Below are positions 1-5,384 of a DNA stretch of 5,384 nt, one piece after another. Numbering within the stretch: the first letter of the stretch is position 1; every line of letters begins with the position of its first letter. The DNA is from DUZB01 sp964407525 (GTDB taxonomy: Bacteria > Desulfobacterota > DSM-4660 > Desulfatiglandales > Desulfatiglandaceae), in assembly GCA_964407525.1 (NCBI GenBank), contig CAYOWC010000324.1:1-5384 (forward strand), in the 5' to 3' direction. Under the pieces are notes generated by a model. The model made no database searches. It was not told the DNA's origin and was given only the letters and a program-made list of their open reading frames with translations. The translations under genes were made by a program, and so were the position numbers.

Positions 1-1274
1 GGAGCGGTGAATTCCTCCACATGGATACTGTGTTTTCCTTCGGGGGCGCGGGTGGGGTCCCAGATACTGTCGGGCGCTGTGAGAAGGTGAAACTTGGAAG
101 GCATCCCCAGCAGGAAGATTTCATGCATATACTTGTCTTCGGTGTAACCCAGATCCTTGGGAAGATAGTATGTCCGAGGGGTGCAATTGATGTCCGGGTT
201 GTCCTTGGCAGCGGTATAATCCGGCAGCTCATGGACGCCGATGGGGCCCCAGAAGAGCTGTGCGCGATCGAAGAAATAGGTGTCTACTTTCCGTTTCATC
301 TGGGTAGACAGGTTGTCTTCGCCGATCATACGGAGGAACAATTGAGGGGTGGCATTGTCGGATACCACCATCTGCTTGGCTTCAATTTCGGTGCCGTCCA
401 GGAGTTTAATGCCTTTTGCCTTTCCGTTATCAATCAGGAGTCTGTCCACTTCCGAGTTGATAAAATATTCGGCCCCCAGTTTCTTGCCCGCAGATACAAG
501 GGAATCCGTAATGGACTGGGTTCCGCCTTTGGCAATGGCGGCCGTCTCCCATCCCAGCACCAGGTGGAGCGTCGCAAAGGCATACATGATGCCCGGCACA
601 TCGTCGGGGTAGATACCGCATGACGTGAGGAACCCTCTCATAGTCAGAATCCTGAGCTCAGGGCTTTCAAAGATATAATGTGCCCATTCCTTGGCGGTCA
701 TGAACTGCATGGACGGATCTAGCCCAGTCGCCGGATTGGTCACCATTTTTTCCAGGGCATCCGGCACACCATAGGGTGTTGGTACGGCAAATCGATAGTC
801 ATGAAATGCCGGCCTGATGTAATCGTTGTATTTTTGTGTCCAATACAGATAGGCTTCCGCGTCGGCTTTTGAGAACTGGGCGATCTGGTCATATGTCTTC
901 TTTACGTTCGATTTGCTGTATTCCGTTTTACCCGTTTCAGGATCCACCACCTTGTAGCCGGCATAAGCCACGTAGGAGGTTCCATCGTCAAAAACAGCCG
1001 CTTCATTGGTATCCGGGAACACGTACTCCAGACCTTCGTCGCGAAGGTTGAATTCTTTATAGGCGGGGTGCCCATAATAACGTGTAAAGTGGGCGCAGAA
1101 ATTGCCCCGAAACCCGGGCGCCGGAGAATCATCAAAGGATACGGCGCCGCCGCCCAAATGATCCAGCCGTTCAAAAACCCCTACCGACAAGCCGGCTTTG
1201 GCCAGATAAGGGGCGATGGTCGTCCCATGATGTCCACCACCGATCACTATTGCATCGTAAGATTTGTCTGCCAT
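1..1274 (-). CDS. FAD-dependent oxidoreductase, phytoene desaturase-like family (3' end outside window)
   Basis: The first 424 residues are visible and the reading frame is open to the window edge; family members usually have a little over 500 residues, so roughly 100 are missing. The N-terminus has a dinucleotide-binding fold, DAIVIGGGHHGTTIA (7-21), with GxGxxG at G12, G14, G17 and the acidic end of strand 2 at E35. It is followed by the LGGGAVSF segment (40-47) and PGFRGNFCAH (53-62), as in CrtI-like flavoenzymes (COG1233). Residues 250-320 (GGTQSITDSLVSAGKKLGAE, then SEVDRLLIDNGKAKGIKLLDG) match the substrate/FAD-domain core of that family. There is no membrane segment or signal peptide in the visible part. 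The substrate is unknown: the family includes carotenoid desaturases, but nothing nearby suggests carotenoid synthesis. Being 65 bases behind etfB suggests a flavin dehydrogenase that feeds or draws on ETF; this is inference. A second ATG five bases upstream (1279) is out of frame, opens only a ten-codon frame and sits three bases from the ribosome site, so 1274 is preferred. Confidence 0.9.
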   Translation of the reverse strand, partial: MADKSYDAIVIGGGHHGTTIAPYLAKAGLSVGVFERLDHLGGGAVSFDDSPAPGFRGNFCAHFTRYYGHPAYKEFNLRDEGLEYVFPDTNEAAVFDDGTSYVAYAGYKVVDPETGKTEYSKSNVKKTYDQIAQFSKADAEAYLYWTQKYNDYIRPAFHDYRFAVPTPYGVPDALEKMVTNPATGLDPSMQFMTAKEWAHYIFESPELRILTMRGFLTSCGIYPDDVPGIMYAFATLHLVLGWETAAIAKGGTQSITDSLVSAGKKLGAEYFINSEVDRLLIDNGKAKGIKLLDGTEIEAKQMVVSDNATPQLFLRMIGEDNLSTQMKRKVDTYFFDRAQLFWGPIGVHELPDYTAAKDNPDINCTPRTYYLPKDLGYTEDKYMHEIFLLGMPSKFHLLTAPDSIWDPTRAPEGKHSIHVEEFTA

Positions 1275-1282
1275 TCCATGTA

Positions 1283-1288
1283 CCTCCT
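1283..1288 (-). promoter_or_regulatory. Ribosome binding site of the FAD oxidoreductase gene
   Basis: AGGAGG on the minus strand lies eight bases before the ATG at 1274. It decides between that start and an out-of-frame ATG at 1279, which is only three bases away. Confidence 0.85.
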
Positions 1289-1302
1289 GTTTTTTTGTGC
1301 AG

Positions 1303-1322
1303 GGGCGAAAAATTTTTCGCCC
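1303..1322. repeat. Perfect 20-base palindrome between etfB and the FAD oxidoreductase gene
   Basis: GGGCGAAAAATTTTTCGCCC is fully self-complementary and extends by a G-T and an A-T pair to 1301-1324. As RNA it would fold into a hairpin, but neither strand has a T run after it, so an intrinsic terminator is unlikely. The GGGGCGAAAAATTTTTCGCC style is familiar to me as a dispersed intergenic palindrome in Desulfobacterota-type genomes (recollection, not tested). It may weaken or fine-tune read-through into the last gene. Confidence 0.7.
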
Positions 1323-1339
1323 TTACGATTAACCCAATA

Positions 1340-2131
1340 CTACCGGAGTGCCATGAAGATCTCCGCCAGTTTTTCCGCCTGGTCATCCGGGGAACCTTCA
1401 ATGAACTGGCAATCTCTTCCCATATCCGGTGGCGAAGAGAGCTCCGCAATCCCCATTTTTTGGAGCGCATCAGAATTTACTCCGATTTCTTTGGCGTTCC
1501 ACGAAGGAATAGAACGCGAGCCTCTCATCATCTTCAACATCTTGGTCCTGGAAATATACCTCAGTTCGCCCACCTCATTGCTCACGGTCACTAATGCGGG
1601 CATTTGGGCTTTTACCCGTTCATATCCTTCAGGAATGCTCTTCTGGACCACCACGCTGCCGTCTTCGACGCTAATGTCACGGGCCAGACTGATACAGGGA
1701 AGATCCAACAGCTCTCCCAGAATCAGTCCCACTTGACCCGAATCCCAGTCTCCGGCCTGCCTTCCGGCGAGCACCAGATCGTAATCTCCGATCTTCCGGA
1801 CGGCATCGGCCAGGGCCGTTGCAGTGGAATAGCTGTCCAGCTTTTCAAACTGATCGTCCTGTAGGAGAATCAGTTCATCAGCGCCTGCTGCGAGAGCTTT
1901 TCTGAGTACCGTATCCGACACCTTTTTGCCCAGGCTCAGGACCGTTATTTTCCCGCCCAGATCTTCCTTCAATCGGACCGCAGCCTCCAGGGCGTTTTCA
2001 TCAAAAGGGCTGATGACCTGGGGCGCATCCACGATGACTTCCATTTTTACTGCATCCACGCTCACATCGGAGAGGGGCGCTTCCGGATCAGGGATCTGTT
2101 TGGCGCAGACTATGATTTTGATATCTGTCAT
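1340..2131 (-). CDS. etfB: Electron transfer flavoprotein, beta subunit
   Basis: This is the beta subunit of ETF, which clamps the alpha-subunit FAD domain, binds AMP (or a second FAD in bifurcating types) and carries the loop that docks on dehydrogenase partners. The 263-residue length is typical. Visible marks are AKQIPDPEAP near the N-terminus (10-19), SPFDENALEAAVRL (41-54, usually NP.DE.A.E.A), and the nucleotide-binding stretch around 122-139 with GRQAGDWDSGQVG. The recognition-loop region ELRYISRTKMLKMMR (189-203) aligns with the human segment containing Leu195, but that position appears to be Arg here. A C-terminal arm (about 240-263) resembles the part that wraps the alpha subunit. 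The start overlaps the etfA stop by ATGA and is served by GGAGG seven bases upstream inside the end of etfA. The AMP versus FAD choice cannot be decided by eye, so a bifurcating role is neither supported nor excluded. Confidence 0.98.
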   Translation of the reverse strand: MTDIKIIVCAKQIPDPEAPLSDVSVDAVKMEVIVDAPQVISPFDENALEAAVRLKEDLGGKITVLSLGKKVSDTVLRKALAAGADELILLQDDQFEKLDSYSTATALADAVRKIGDYDLVLAGRQAGDWDSGQVGLILGELLDLPCISLARDISVEDGSVVVQKSIPEGYERVKAQMPALVTVSNEVGELRYISRTKMLKMMRGSRSIPSWNAKEIGVNSDALQKMGIAELSSPPDMGRDCQFIEGSPDDQAEKLAEIFMALR

Positions 2132-3117
2132 GACAGCTCCTCCAGTTTTTCTATGAGCGCAGGGATAATGTCCTCATAATCTTCAACAATGCCGTAATCC
2201 GCCACCTTGAACATATTGCAGCTCTTATCCGTATTGATGGCGATGATCTTCTTTGCGTGAACCATTCCCACCAGGTGCTGGATGGCCCCCGATATACCCA
2301 CTGCCACATAGATATCGGGAGATATCATGGTACCGGTGAGGCCTACCTGATGATCCGAGGATATCCAACCCTTATCCACAGCCACGCGGCTGCATCCGAT
2401 CATCACGTTGTCAAAGGTTTCGCCCAAGGCTTCCGCCAGCTCTTCAAGCATTTCAAATCCGTCCTCTTCGCCAAGGCCCGCACCGCCAGCCACCACCACG
2501 TTGGCTTTATCTAACGCAACGGACTCCTCTTTGACGATTTCGAGGGATGCCACCTTGATCATGGATTCATCGATTTCCGGTGCAATTTCCTCGATTGTTC
2601 CCGCGCTGCCGTCGCCTTGGACAGGCGCAAATACTTTTCCTCGCACGGTTGCCAGTTGCGGTTCCCCTTGAAATTTAAAAACGGATATGGCATTGCCTCC
2701 GGAAACCGGCTTGGTCCGCAGCAAAAGGCCGTCTTCCGGATCAATGGAAAGATCAATGCAATCAGTGGTCAGGCGGGTATTCAGCCGAGAGGAAAGCCTG
2801 GGCCCCACTTCCATGCCCACAAAAGAGTGGCTCATGAGAAGAACTTTCGGATTGATCTTTTTGCAAGCCTGCTCCAGGGAAGCTACCCATAAATCAGGCT
2901 TGAATCCCCCAAGCAAGGGGTGTTCCATTTTATAGACTTTGGTCGGACCATAGGGGAGCGCCTCATCGGCTGGACCTGGGACTGAGTCTCCCATCAGCAG
3001 AAGGGAAAACTCACCTCCCATTTCGCCTGCCAGCTTTTTTCCCGCGCCTAACAATTCGAGGGTTTTCAGATCCAGGGATCCCTCTTTTATCTCTCCCAAA
3101 ATCAACACTTCACTCAT
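2128..3117 (-). CDS. etfA: Electron transfer flavoprotein, alpha subunit
   Basis: This is the alpha subunit of the soluble heterodimeric flavoprotein that accepts electrons from acyl-CoA dehydrogenases and related flavoenzymes. At 329 residues it has normal family length. The N-terminal domain (about 1-190) has the alpha/beta ETF fold. The C-terminal FAD domain begins near 206 with VVVAGGAGLG and contains GCSRVAVDKG (240-250, with R244), the VGLTG turn (258-262), GISGAIQHLVGM (274-285) and ADYGIV (306-311). Residues 269-295 fit the ETF alpha signature as I recall it (Y270, G274, G277, Q280-H281, G284, A293, N295). No N-terminal ferredoxin extension is present. The usual Gln before Thr261 is Leu260. 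The start is fixed by AAGGAGG six bases upstream. The stop overlaps the etfB start as ATGA, which implies translational coupling. The alpha gene preceding the beta gene reverses the commoner etfB-etfA order. Identity is near certain; whether the complex is simple or electron-bifurcating cannot be read here. Confidence 0.98.
   Translation of the reverse strand: MSEVLILGEIKEGSLDLKTLELLGAGKKLAGEMGGEFSLLLMGDSVPGPADEALPYGPTKVYKMEHPLLGGFKPDLWVASLEQACKKINPKVLLMSHSFVGMEVGPRLSSRLNTRLTTDCIDLSIDPEDGLLLRTKPVSGGNAISVFKFQGEPQLATVRGKVFAPVQGDGSAGTIEEIAPEIDESMIKVASLEIVKEESVALDKANVVVAGGAGLGEEDGFEMLEELAEALGETFDNVMIGCSRVAVDKGWISSDHQVGLTGTMISPDIYVAVGISGAIQHLVGMVHAKKIIAINTDKSCNMFKVADYGIVEDYEDIIPALIEKLEELS
2139..2143 (-). 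promoter_or_regulatory. Ribosome binding site of etfB inside etfA
   Basis: GGAGG lies seven bases before the etfB ATG, within the last codons of etfA. With the ATGA overlap it indicates coupled translation of the two subunits in equal amounts. Confidence 0.8.
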
Positions 3118-3123
3118 TCTGAA

Positions 3124-3130
3124 CCTCCTT
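3124..3130 (-). promoter_or_regulatory. Strong ribosome binding site of etfA
   Basis: AAGGAGG on the minus strand is a full Shine-Dalgarno match six bases before the etfA ATG. It fixes the start and suggests high expression. It lies about ten bases from the end of the upstream inverted-repeat element. Confidence 0.9.
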
Positions 3131-3140
3131 AGGTTTGAAA

Positions 3141-3315
3141 CTTAAAAGATGCAATTAGCAGTTAGCCGTTAGCTATTAGCCGCACAAAATCAGTGGCTTA
3201 CGGCGCAACGGGTTAGCATCAAAAAGTGAAAATCCCAACATGGTAAAAAGTGATTCAAACGTTTGAAATCTTTAAGCTAACGGCTAATAGCTAAAAGCTA
3301 ATTGCAGCTTTTAGG
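3141..3315. repeat. 175-base element with 40-base terminal inverted repeats of NNTTAGC heptads (MITE-like or stem-loop repeat)
   Basis: The ends 3141-3180 and 3276-3315 are inverted copies that agree at 32 of 40 positions. Each arm contains four consecutive heptads of the form NNTTAGC. The leading dinucleotides read AA, AG, CG, TA on the plus strand from 3153, and AA, TT, TA, CG on the minus strand from 3303. TGAAA occurs directly outside both ends (3136-3140 and 3316-3320), which could be a target-site duplication, although five AT-rich bases may match by chance. The 95-base middle codes for nothing and contains a stray heptad-like GGTTAGC (3211-3217), two AAAAAGTGA copies (3221-3229, 3245-3253) and a 14-base palindrome. 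In RNA the arms could pair into a long imperfect stem ending just before the etfA ribosome site. No transposase is present. The element fills most of the gap between the two genes. Confidence 0.75.
3254..3267. promoter_or_regulatory. Perfect 14-base palindrome, candidate operator upstream of etfA
   Basis: TTCAAACGTTTGAA is a perfect dyad about 137 bases before the etfA start, inside the inverted-repeat element. A further copy of one half, GTTTGAA, lies at 3133-3139, immediately before the etfA ribosome site. The size and symmetry suit a TetR-type regulator. The halves resemble the CAAAC/GTTTG half-sites that I recall for the fatty-acid regulator PsrA, but those are separated by a few bases whereas these abut. 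No regulator gene is present in the window. It could equally be part of the repeat element. Confidence 0.35.
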
Positions 3316-3330
3316 TGAAATTCGATTTAC

Positions 3331-5298
3331 CTATTCGTGTGATTCGTGCAATTCGTGGTTGGAAGCGGTTGCCTGCAGCACCAGCTCATTTAAATCCATA
3401 ACCTTGAAGGGTCTCTTAAAACCGGCGACTTTGCAGGCATCCTCGAGCATGATAAGGCATAACGGACATGCGGTGATAACAATGTCCGCCCCCGTGGCTT
3501 CCGCTTCCCGAACCCGCACCTCGCTCATTTTGATTTCACCTTGCAGATCCTGCCACATTCTCCCACCACCCCCGCCGCAACAGAGGCTGTCTTCGCGGTG
3601 GTGGGGCATCTCCACCAGTTTGATCCCTGGGATGGAGCGAATCACTTCCCTCGGTTCGTCAAAAATCCGATTGTGACGACCCAGATAGCAGGGGTCGTGG
3701 TAGGTGACTTTGGCTTCAATACCTTTCTTGAATGGTAATTTTCCATTTGCTATTAAATCCTGCAGAATCTGGGTGTAATGGCGTGCCCTGAAAGGGGCTT
3801 CCGGGTATTCATTGTTAAAGGTATGAAAACAATGGGGTGAAGAGGTGACCACCTCGGTAATGTCGTATTTCTCAAAAAGTTCTTCGCACCCTTCTTTTTG
3901 TTCCTCAAACAGGCCCAACTCTCCCACCCGGCGGGCAATGTCACCACAACAGGGTTCTTTTTTCCCCAGGATGCCGAAATTAACCCCGGCAGTCTGAAGT
4001 ACTTGTGCAAAGGATCGGGCGATCACCTGGGCCCTGTCGTCAAAAGAGGTGGTGCATCCCACGAAATAGCATAGATCGGCTTCTGCTCCCCTTTTTGTGA
4101 GATTTACGATTTCAAGATCATCCACCCAGGCTCCCCGCTTCTTTTTGGAAGACTCCCAGGGATTGTTGTATTTGAAAAGTTTTTCAAGGGTTTGGTTCAA
4201 CAGCTTGGGCACCTGGGTCCCTTCTTCTATGGCCAGAACTCTTTTTTTTGTCACGACCTCGAAGGCAGCCCCATAGACCGGGCAGATCTCGAGGCAGGCC
4301 CGGCAGGTTGTGCAGTACCAGAAGTTCTCACCCACCTGGATCTCTTCATTCCGGCTCATGAACCGAATATCCCCTAAAGGAGAGTGTTCCCGCCACAAGG
4401 CATGTCGCATGGCCTGAACAAAGTCCCGAGGAGCGAAAGGCTCACCGGCCCCCGCGGATGGACAGGCCGCTACGCACCTGCCGCAACGCATGCAACCGTC
4501 GAAGAAGATCGCGTCGCCCAGGTCAAATTCCCCTGCCCCTTCTTCCATACCTATAACAGTGGGTTTGGCAGCGCTCTGGAAATAAATACTTGCGGGTGCT
4601 CCCACAATATGAAACAGCTTGGTGTAGGGAATCAGGGCAATGAAGCCCAGGCAGAGGATTGTGTGGACCCACCAGAAAGATGGATAGAGGGCTTCAGCTG
4701 TGGAAGCGGGAAAAAGGGCGCTTACCCACCAGCCCACAAAGGACCAGGCCCCCCATGCCGGTTGCTGCGACGACAGCCTCAAACCTTCCAGTATAAAGCC
4801 CGACAGGACAATCAGCAGGAGCCACAGGGGCACAAGGGCATCTTCCAGTCGCCTTTCAAGTCGGGGAACGCGTTGGATGTATCTGCGAGTAAGTGCCCAG
4901 ATAACCCCTGCCAGGAGCATGAGACCTGCCAGTTCCATAGCCAGGGAAAAAACCAGATGGGCTGTGCCTTCTAAAAATGAGGCAAGATAATGGTGGATTG
5001 CCAGAACACTGGTGCCGATAAAAAGGGCCAGAAAGCCCCAGAAAATGAGGAGATGCATCAGGCCCGCCGCTACATCGCCCTGAATCAGGCGTCGTCCAAG
5101 GAAGGCGTCGAGGAGCATTTTCTTGAGGGCGTCCCCGGAAAAAGAAATTTCAAGAGATTTAGCGCTCTTTTTCCATACCAGGATAGTCGCGCCAATTCCT
5201 GCCAGAAACAGTACCGTTGAGAGAGCTGCCAGCACGTAAAAGATCCAGGTGTGGCCGATCTGCCAGAACATGGTACGGTTGGGTATCATGAAAGCCAT
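3331..5298 (-). CDS. Membrane-bound HdrD-like Fe-S oxidoreductase, probable ETF:menaquinone oxidoreductase (EMO/EtfD-like)
   Basis: The 655-residue protein probably takes electrons from reduced EtfAB at the cytoplasmic face and passes them to menaquinone. The N-terminal part (about 1-235) has about five membrane segments (roughly 17-42, 78-104, 112-136, 155-172, 207-226) and resembles the NarI/HdrE cytochrome b domain. Histidines 82, 102, 103, 114, 212 and 230 are candidate haem ligands; the 18-residue step from H212 to H230 equals that between two NarI ligands. Two 4Fe-4S motifs follow (C269, C272, C275, C279 and C329, C332, C335, C339), then two CCG domains. The second is complete (C537, C573-C574, C611, C614); the first has Ser487 in place of one cysteine (C415, C450-C451, S487, C490). 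This is the fused HdrE-HdrD layout seen in EMO of syntrophs and in mycobacterial EtfD. Adjacency to etfAB supports the ETF role over a heterodisulfide or DsrMK role. Start: the G-rich stretch AAGGGGGG (5299-5306) touches Met1, so Met4 (5289) may be the true start. The last residues come from a tandem repeat. Confidence 0.93.
   Translation of the reverse strand: MAFMIPNRTMFWQIGHTWIFYVLAALSTVLFLAGIGATILVWKKSAKSLEISFSGDALKKMLLDAFLGRRLIQGDVAAGLMHLLIFWGFLALFIGTSVLAIHHYLASFLEGTAHLVFSLAMELAGLMLLAGVIWALTRRYIQRVPRLERRLEDALVPLWLLLIVLSGFILEGLRLSSQQPAWGAWSFVGWWVSALFPASTAEALYPSFWWVHTILCLGFIALIPYTKLFHIVGAPASIYFQSAAKPTVIGMEEGAGEFDLGDAIFFDGCMRCGRCVAACPSAGAGEPFAPRDFVQAMRHALWREHSPLGDIRFMSRNEEIQVGENFWYCTTCRACLEICPVYGAAFEVVTKKRVLAIEEGTQVPKLLNQTLEKLFKYNNPWESSKKKRGAWVDDLEIVNLTKRGAEADLCYFVGCTTSFDDRAQVIARSFAQVLQTAGVNFGILGKKEPCCGDIARRVGELGLFEEQKEGCEELFEKYDITEVVTSSPHCFHTFNNEYPEAPFRARHYTQILQDLIANGKLPFKKGIEAKVTYHDPCYLGRHNRIFDEPREVIRSIPGIKLVEMPHHREDSLCCGGGGGRMWQDLQGEIKMSEVRVREAEATGADIVITACPLCLIMLEDACKVAGFKRPFKVMDLNELVLQATASNHELHESHE
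3333..3359. repeat. Tandem repeat of three ATTCGTGNN units overlapping the 3' end of the membrane protein gene
   Basis: Three 9-base units lie at 3333-3341, 3342-3350 and 3351-3359. On the coding (minus) strand each unit reads as the codons CAC GAA TNN, giving His-Glu plus a variable third codon: TTG (Leu), TCA (Ser) and TAG (stop). The repeat thus encodes the C-terminal HELHESHE and its last variable pair provides the stop codon. An imperfect AATTCGA at 3319-3325 may be a decayed further unit. Confidence 0.8.
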
Positions 5299-5384
5299 CC
5301 CCCCTTGGTATGCAGCTCAAGAAATGTTTATGAATATTGGGCATCCTTCATTTAAGCCAAAAAGTAGTTTACACTTTCGTGATT
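5299..5384 (-). other. Upstream region of the membrane protein gene, no convincing promoter
   Basis: These 86 bases contain no gene start other than the one at 5298. A weak sigma70-like pair can be drawn on the minus strand, TTGGCT (5360-5355) and TATTCA (5336-5331) 18 bases apart, but both boxes match poorly. The only ribosome-site candidate is AAGGGGGG (5306-5299), which abuts Met1. The transcript could also begin outside the window. Confidence 0.4.

Noticed and set aside
21..623. Plus-strand open frame of 200 codons
   Set aside because: It lies wholly opposite the FAD oxidoreductase gene, has no ribosome site I can see, and its translation resembles no known protein.
1..1274. Naming the FAD enzyme crtI (phytoene desaturase)
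   Set aside because: Similarity is at family level only, no carotenoid genes are nearby, and the ETF context suggests another substrate.
1303..1322. Intrinsic terminator after etfB
   Set aside because: The dyad is strong, but no T run follows it on either strand. The minus-strand sequence after it continues CTGCAC and then an A run.
1068..1736. Plus-strand open frame of 222 codons
   Set aside because: It spans the oxidoreductase start, the palindrome and the end of etfB on the opposite strand. Its translation includes the palindrome itself, typical of a chance frame.
3151..3305. CRISPR-like array from the repeated TTAGC units
   Set aside because: The units are seven bases long and contiguous, with no unique spacers, and the two sets are in opposite orientation.
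4384..4974. Plus-strand open frame of 196 codons
   Set aside because: It is antisense to the ferredoxin and membrane portion of the HdrD-like gene, which has clear family motifs, and its own translation has low-complexity composition without a recognisable domain.
3331..5298. Reading the gene as a true heterodisulfide reductase or DsrMK subunit
   Set aside because: The domain layout is shared, but the direct etfAB neighbours and the absence of hdr or dsr partner genes favour the ETF:menaquinone role.

Overview
The window holds four genes, all on the minus strand and so transcribed from right to left. It reads as one electron-transfer module. In transcription order these are: a membrane-anchored heterodisulfide-reductase-like iron-sulfur protein (5298-3331), the electron transfer flavoprotein alpha subunit etfA (3117-2128), the beta subunit etfB (2131-1340, start overlapping the etfA stop), and a phytoene-desaturase-like FAD oxidoreductase (start 1274) that runs off the left edge without a stop.

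The combination points to an anaerobe that oxidises fatty acids, aromatic acids or other acyl-CoA compounds, most likely a member of Desulfobacterota (sulfate reducer or syntroph). This assignment rests on the EtfAB plus HdrD-like membrane protein pairing and the style of the dispersed repeats; no 16S or other phylogenetic marker is present. The membrane protein matches the architecture of the ETF:(methyl)menaquinone oxidoreductases (EMO) of syntrophs and of the related mycobacterial EtfD. It has an N-terminal NarI/HdrE-like b-haem domain, two 4Fe-4S ferredoxin motifs and two CCG domains.

Proposed flow: acyl-CoA dehydrogenases encoded elsewhere, and perhaps the FAD oxidoreductase here, reduce the EtfAB flavin. 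EtfAB passes electrons to the iron-sulfur/haem chain of the membrane protein, which reduces menaquinone. The first part is well supported by family knowledge. The role of the fourth gene is inferred from position only.

The non-coding parts are small but structured. The 213-base gap between the membrane protein gene and etfA contains a 175-base element with 40-base terminal inverted repeats made of NNTTAGC heptads, bounded by a possible 5-base direct repeat. Inside it lies a perfect 14-base palindrome, TTCAAACGTTTGAA. A separate 9-base tandem repeat reaches into the 3' end of the membrane protein gene and supplies its last codons and its stop. The 65-base gap after etfB carries a perfect 20-base palindrome that looks like a dispersed repeat. 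The 86 bases upstream of the first gene show no convincing promoter.

No RNA genes, CRISPR array, insertion-sequence gene or plus-strand gene is supported. I see no clearly new system. The points most worth checking are the uncharacterised flavoenzyme tied to etfAB, the palindrome as a possible operator, and the repeat-derived protein tail.
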